64,000 nt of DNA from positions 632,558-696,557 of the forward strand of contig NZ_DJKE01000012.1 in assembly GCF_002434505.1 (NCBI RefSeq), in the 5' to 3' direction. Below the pieces are notes generated by a model, which worked only from the letters and a program-made list of their open reading frames with translations, made no database searches and had not been told where the DNA came from. A program made the position numbers and the translations under genes. Source of the DNA: Brevundimonas sp. UBA6550 (lineage in GTDB: Bacteria; Pseudomonadota; Alphaproteobacteria; Caulobacterales; Caulobacteraceae). This document shows, piece by piece, positions 60,781-64,000 of the stretch; the first letter of the stretch is position 1; each line of letters opens with the position of its first letter.

Positions 60781-60844
60781 TTGCGATGCGGTCGCAATAA
60801 CCAGCTTCAATATGTCGCACAAGCGAATTGCGAACAAATCGCAA
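60781..60844. promoter_or_regulatory. Two candidate iron-responsive operators
   Basis: TTGCGATGCGGTCGCAA at 60781-60797 and TTGCGAACAAATCGCAA at 60828-60844 are both perfect TTGCGA-N5-TCGCAA palindromes, 47 bases apart. They flank the presumed promoter of the siderophore receptor. A related site stands before the PepSY operon. Confidence 0.7.
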
Positions 60845-60850
60845 TCTTAA

Positions 60851-61636
60851 TCAGCCGACAGCAGCCATCGTCCTCGGGGCCGGCGCCGCGTCCAGATCCA
60901 GCCAGGTCGGATCGGGTATGGCGCGATGCGCGGCGGCCATGGCTTCGGACCACTGCCGGCCCAGATCGCGGAAATAGGGGTCTTCCGCCTCGATGCGCCG
61001 CGCCATTCCGCTCAGTCGGTCGCGGGGCATGACGATCAGGTCCAGGGGCGGTCCGACCGCGATGTTGGAACGGATGGTCGAATCGAACGAGATCAGCCCC
61101 AGCTTCACCGCCTCCGACAACGGCGTAGAGGTGTTCAGCGCGCGGTCCAGGATGGGCTTGCCGTACTTCAACTCCCCGATTTGCAGATAGGGGGTGTCTG
61201 GCCCGCATTCGATGAAATTGCCCTGACCATAGATCAGATACAGCCCCATCTTGCCGCCGGCGATCTGCCCGCCCAGCAGCATGGAGGCGTTGACGTTCAA
61301 CCCGTCGGCGGTCGGCGTCGGCGGGGTGTTTATGCTGGCGCGGACGCTGGCCATCGCATGGCCCAGGATCTGCGCCGCGCGGAAAAGGGTCGGGGCGGTC
61401 TGAAGTGTCTCCGGCGTGGTGGAATCCGGCAGCCGGACCCCGGCGGCCGTCATGGCCAGCGCCGTCTGCGTGACCGACAGATTGCCCGCCGTCGCCACCG
61501 CCAGGATACGTTCGCCCGACGACTGATAGATGTGCAGCTTGCGATAGGACGAGATGTTGTCCACGCCCGCATTGGTGCGGGTGTCGGCGATCATCGCCAA
61601 CCCCTCGTCCACCAGCATACCCACGCAATACGTCAC
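60851..61636 (-). CDS. Anbu, proteasome-like peptidase
   Basis: Ntn-hydrolase fold protein (261 aa) of the Anbu (ancestral beta subunit) family. After Met removal Thr1 begins TYCVGMLVDEGLAMIADTRT; Asp17 of ADTRT fits the proteasome catalytic set, and the Lys is in SSYRKLHIY. AVATAGNLSVTQ and YLIYGQGNFIECGPDTPYLQ are further family blocks. Unlike HslV and 20S beta subunits it has no partner ATPase here. The upstream genes for transglutaminase-like, alpha-E and ATP-grasp proteins are its standard partners. Substrate unknown. Confidence 0.92.
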   Translation of the reverse strand: MTYCVGMLVDEGLAMIADTRTNAGVDNISSYRKLHIYQSSGERILAVATAGNLSVTQTALAMTAAGVRLPDSTTPETLQTAPTLFRAAQILGHAMASVRASINTPPTPTADGLNVNASMLLGGQIAGGKMGLYLIYGQGNFIECGPDTPYLQIGELKYGKPILDRALNTSTPLSEAVKLGLISFDSTIRSNIAVGPPLDLIVMPRDRLSGMARRIEAEDPYFRDLGRQWSEAMAAAHRAIPDPTWLDLDAAPAPRTMAAVG

Positions 61637-61697
61637 TTCGCTCTATCCGCTCCCCGCGTTGCGAACCGCACGACGCTAACAGATTCGCGCGTCATGC

Positions 61698-62540
61698 CTA
61701 TCGGGCCCATCCGCTCGACTGCAGTTGTTGCTGGCTCTGTTGCACCGGCCGCACATTCAGGGCGACCGTCAGCGTCTCCTGACCGCCGCCATAGCTGGTT
61801 CCCCGGATCGGCGTGGCCCCGCGCGCGTCCAGGCCCACGGCGACGCGGACATAGTGTTCGGTCGGACAGATGCCGTTGGCCGGATCGAACCCGACCCAGC
61901 CCAGGTTCTCGACCCAGGCCTCGGCCCAGGCATGGGCGGCGTCCTGATCGTGCTTGCCGTCCTGGCGGCTGAGGTGGCCCGAGACATAGCGGGCGGGAAC
62001 CCCCATCCGGCGCGCCGCCGCGATGAAGATCTGGGCGTGATCCTGACAGACGCCGCGCTTCTGGGTGAAGGCCTCTGCGGCGGTGTGGCTGGCCGAGGTC
62101 GAGCCGACCTCGAACGCCACATCCCGCTTCAGCGCGCCCATCAAGGCATGCATCCGCCCCAGCGTCGCGCCTTCGGGGATCGAGCGGGCGAAGTCGTCGA
62201 TGGCCGCATCCGGCTTGGTCATCGGCGTTTCGCGCAGAAAGACGCTGGGCGACAGCCGTTCGGCCTGCCCCTTCACCACGCCGCCCGTGTTGACGGTCGC
62301 CACCTCGCCCGTGACGCGGATCGTCAGGGCGTCGGTCGGCCGCTCGGTATAGAGGCTGTGGACGATGTTGCCGAAGGCGTCTTCGCTGCGTCGCAGCCGG
62401 GCGTCCACGTCGGTCTCGATGCGCCAGTCGCGCACCTGCTGGCTCTCGCACGACTTGGGCGTCAGCCGCAGCATCTGCACGATGAAACGCGCCGGGCGGG
62501 CGTAGGCGTAGCGGGTGGCGTGGTCGATCCGAATCCGCAT
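61698..62540 (-). CDS. Transglutaminase-like cysteine peptidase family protein
   Basis: 280 aa protein with an N-terminal bacterial transglutaminase-like domain (IRIDHATRYAYARPARFIVQ, MLRLTPKSCESQQV) and a catalytic transglutaminase core. The core has the Cys in FTQKRGVCQDHAQIFIAAAR, the His in DAAHAWAEAWVENLGWVGFD, and the Asp in FDPANG. It lies five bases after the alpha-E gene and 61 bases before Anbu, and belongs to that operon. It may form or cut isopeptide bonds in the same peptide-tagging pathway proposed for Anbu loci. Confidence 0.9.
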   Translation of the reverse strand: MRIRIDHATRYAYARPARFIVQMLRLTPKSCESQQVRDWRIETDVDARLRRSEDAFGNIVHSLYTERPTDALTIRVTGEVATVNTGGVVKGQAERLSPSVFLRETPMTKPDAAIDDFARSIPEGATLGRMHALMGALKRDVAFEVGSTSASHTAAEAFTQKRGVCQDHAQIFIAAARRMGVPARYVSGHLSRQDGKHDQDAAHAWAEAWVENLGWVGFDPANGICPTEHYVRVAVGLDARGATPIRGTSYGGGQETLTVALNVRPVQQSQQQLQSSGWAR

Positions 62541-62544
62541 GAGT

Positions 62545-63483
62545 TCAGACCAGATACTGTTCGTGGACGGCGGCGGCCAAGGCGTTGTTCTCGTTCAGGA
62601 AGCCCTGGATGTATTCGTGCAGGCCGGACTGGAAGATGTCCTCGATCTTGGCCTCGTTGAACTGACCCAGACGGTTGGACGCCAACCGTTGCGCCGGGCC
62701 GCGACGACCGTAATCGGCGGCCAGTTTTTCAAGATAGGACACGATCATCCCCTGGCACGAGGCCAGCGAACGCGGCATCTGGCGGTTCAGCACCAAGAGG
62801 TCCGCCACCAGCCAGGGCCGCACCGATTCCCGATAGACCCAGCGATAGGCGGTCAGGGCCGAGACCTCGCGCAACAGGGTCGTCCACTGGAAATAGTCCA
62901 GCTGCCCGCCCACCCGTTCGCCGGGCGGCAGCAGCAGATGGTATTTCACGTCCAGCAGGCGGGCGGTGTTGTCGGCCCGCTCGATCGCCATACCCAGCCG
63001 CAGGAACCAATAGGCGTCGTTCCTCAGCATGGTCCGCGAGGAGGCGCCCTCGACCGCCAAGGACGTGGATTTCACGAAGTCGAGGAAGTTGGTGAAGTCG
63101 TCGCGCTTGGTCGGTTCGCCCAGTTCGTTCAGGCCGTTCCAGGCGCCGTTGATCGCCTCCCACAGTTCGATGGTCAGGGCGGTCCGCACCGAGCGGGCGT
63201 TGGTCCGCGCCTTGGTGATGCAGGCCTTGATCGAGGTCGGATTGTCGTAACCGAAAGCCAGATACTCCCGCACCGACTTCTCTGACACGGTGCGCCCGGT
63301 GGCGTCGAAGCTGGCCTTGACGCCCGACGAGGCGATGGCGCCCGCCCAGGCCGTGACCGTGGCCTGGTCCTTGGCCGGCAGGGCGGCCAGGCGAATGGCG
63401 GCTTCCAGAATGCGCGCCAGGAAGTCCGCCCGCTCCATATAGCGGCCGGTCCAGTAGAGACTGTCTGCAGTGCGTGAGAGCAT
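62545..63483 (-). CDS. Alpha-E domain protein (DUF403)
   Basis: All-helical protein (312 aa). LSRTADSLYWTGRYMERADF followed by LARILEAAIRLA opens the family, and later blocks are RSVRTALTIELWEAINGAWN, FLRLGMAIERADNTARLLDV and RWVYRESVRPWLVADLLVLN. No catalytic site is known; it is always found with circularly permuted ATP-grasp and transglutaminase-like proteins. It begins immediately after the ATP-grasp stop, so the genes are co-transcribed. Confidence 0.93.
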   Translation of the reverse strand: MLSRTADSLYWTGRYMERADFLARILEAAIRLAALPAKDQATVTAWAGAIASSGVKASFDATGRTVSEKSVREYLAFGYDNPTSIKACITKARTNARSVRTALTIELWEAINGAWNGLNELGEPTKRDDFTNFLDFVKSTSLAVEGASSRTMLRNDAYWFLRLGMAIERADNTARLLDVKYHLLLPPGERVGGQLDYFQWTTLLREVSALTAYRWVYRESVRPWLVADLLVLNRQMPRSLASCQGMIVSYLEKLAADYGRRGPAQRLASNRLGQFNEAKIEDIFQSGLHEYIQGFLNENNALAAAVHEQYLV

Positions 63484-64000
63484 TTAGTTGTCCAGCACCC
63501 AAGTGTCCTTGGTTCCGCCGCCCTGACTGGAGTTGACCACCAGCGACCCCTCCTTCAGCGCCACCCGCGTCAGGCCGCCGGGCGCGACGCGCACCCCCGC
63601 CGGGCTGGACAGGACGAACGGCCTGAGATCGACGTGGCGGGGCGACAGGGCGCCGCCGTTCAACGTCGGGGCCGTGGACAGGCTCAGCGTCGGCTGGGCG
63701 ATGAAGTCGTCGGGATCGGCGATCAGCTTGGCGCGGAAGGCCTCGATCTCGGCCTTGGTCGACGTCGGCCCGACCAGCATCCCATAGCCGCCCGATCCGC
63801 CGACCTCCTTGACCACCAGCTCGTCCAGCTTGCCCAGCACCTCCTTCAGCGCGTCCGGCTCGCGGCAACGCCAGGTCGGGACGTTCTTCAGGATCGCGTC
63901 CTCGCCGGTGAAGAAGCGGATGATGTCGGGCATATAGGTATAGACGGCCTTGTCGTCGGCGACCCCCGTTCCGACCGCATTGGCCAGGGTCACGCGCCCG
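63484..64000 (-). CDS. Circularly permuted ATP-grasp protein, C-terminal part (partial)
   Basis: C-terminal 170 or so residues of the DUF404/DUF407 circularly permuted ATP-grasp family; the 5' end lies beyond the window. [55 protein letters not shown] and [15 protein letters not shown] are conserved. The ATP-grasp fold makes carboxylate-amine bonds, so it may ligate a peptide or tag processed by the neighbours. It is the first visible gene of the Anbu operon. Confidence 0.92.
   Translation of the reverse strand, partial: GRVTLANAVGTGVADDKAVYTYMPDIIRFFTGEDAILKNVPTWRCREPDALKEVLGKLDELVVKEVGGSGGYGMLVGPTSTKAEIEAFRAKLIADPDDFIAQPTLSLSTAPTLNGGALSPRHVDLRPFVLSSPAGVRVAPGGLTRVALKEGSLVVNSSQGGGTKDTWVLDN

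Overview
The window is a high-GC, gene-dense chromosomal stretch. It most likely comes from a Caulobacterales alphaproteobacterium, and a Brevundimonas-like genome fits best. The grounds are family-level: four large TonB-dependent receptors plus a receptor fragment, an imuA-imuB-dnaE2 mutasome cassette with a GAAC-N7-GAAC LexA box, a dnaG-rpoD pair whose DnaG lacks zinc ligands, and PPC-like secreted proteins. No rRNA, tRNA or CRISPR array was recognised.

Layout. 1-1735: 5' part of a TonB receptor. 2033-7642: SOS mutasome imuA-imuB-dnaE2. 7643-8173: receptor debris and an AT-rich spacer. 8174-13244: a FecI/FecR/FecA-type surface-signalling unit. 13485-31691: a catabolic cluster. It holds a nitronate monooxygenase-like protein, two SDRs, an acyl-CoA ligase, a thiolase, an AlkS/MalT-type LAL regulator, a TonB receptor, a XylA-like reductase with an AlkB/XylM-like hydroxylase, two enoyl-CoA hydratases, an alcohol and an aldehyde dehydrogenase, and the first 33 codons of an acyl-CoA dehydrogenase. 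31692-32849: decayed mobile DNA (hipA and integrase remnants) against dusA. 32850-41285: housekeeping and small genes. 41355-44967: Ku and LigD. 45002-49910: extensin-like lipoprotein, DUF2256, rpoD, dnaG. 50175-53046: LD-carboxypeptidase, YecD-like protein, Mpl. 53101-60844: an iron and flavin redox locus. 60851-64000: the Anbu proteasome-like operon, running off the window end.

How the genes fit together. The catabolic cluster encodes a plausible sequence: uptake, terminal hydroxylation, alcohol to aldehyde to acid, CoA activation, then beta-oxidation. Six near-identical CCCC/CTTT/GGGG boxes lie in front of its transcription units. They are the best candidate operators for the LAL regulator. 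One box now faces a pseudogene, and the acyl-CoA dehydrogenase is cut off at the same place, so a deletion or insertion has trimmed the cluster beside dusA.

In the iron locus, ApbE, a DUF2271 protein with a DGVSGAT flavinylation motif, a PepSY membrane protein, a membrane-anchored flavodoxin reductase, a PiuC-type dioxygenase and a siderophore receptor share TTGCGA-N5-T(C/T)GCAA palindromes. This suggests iron-controlled transmembrane electron transfer to ferric chelates.
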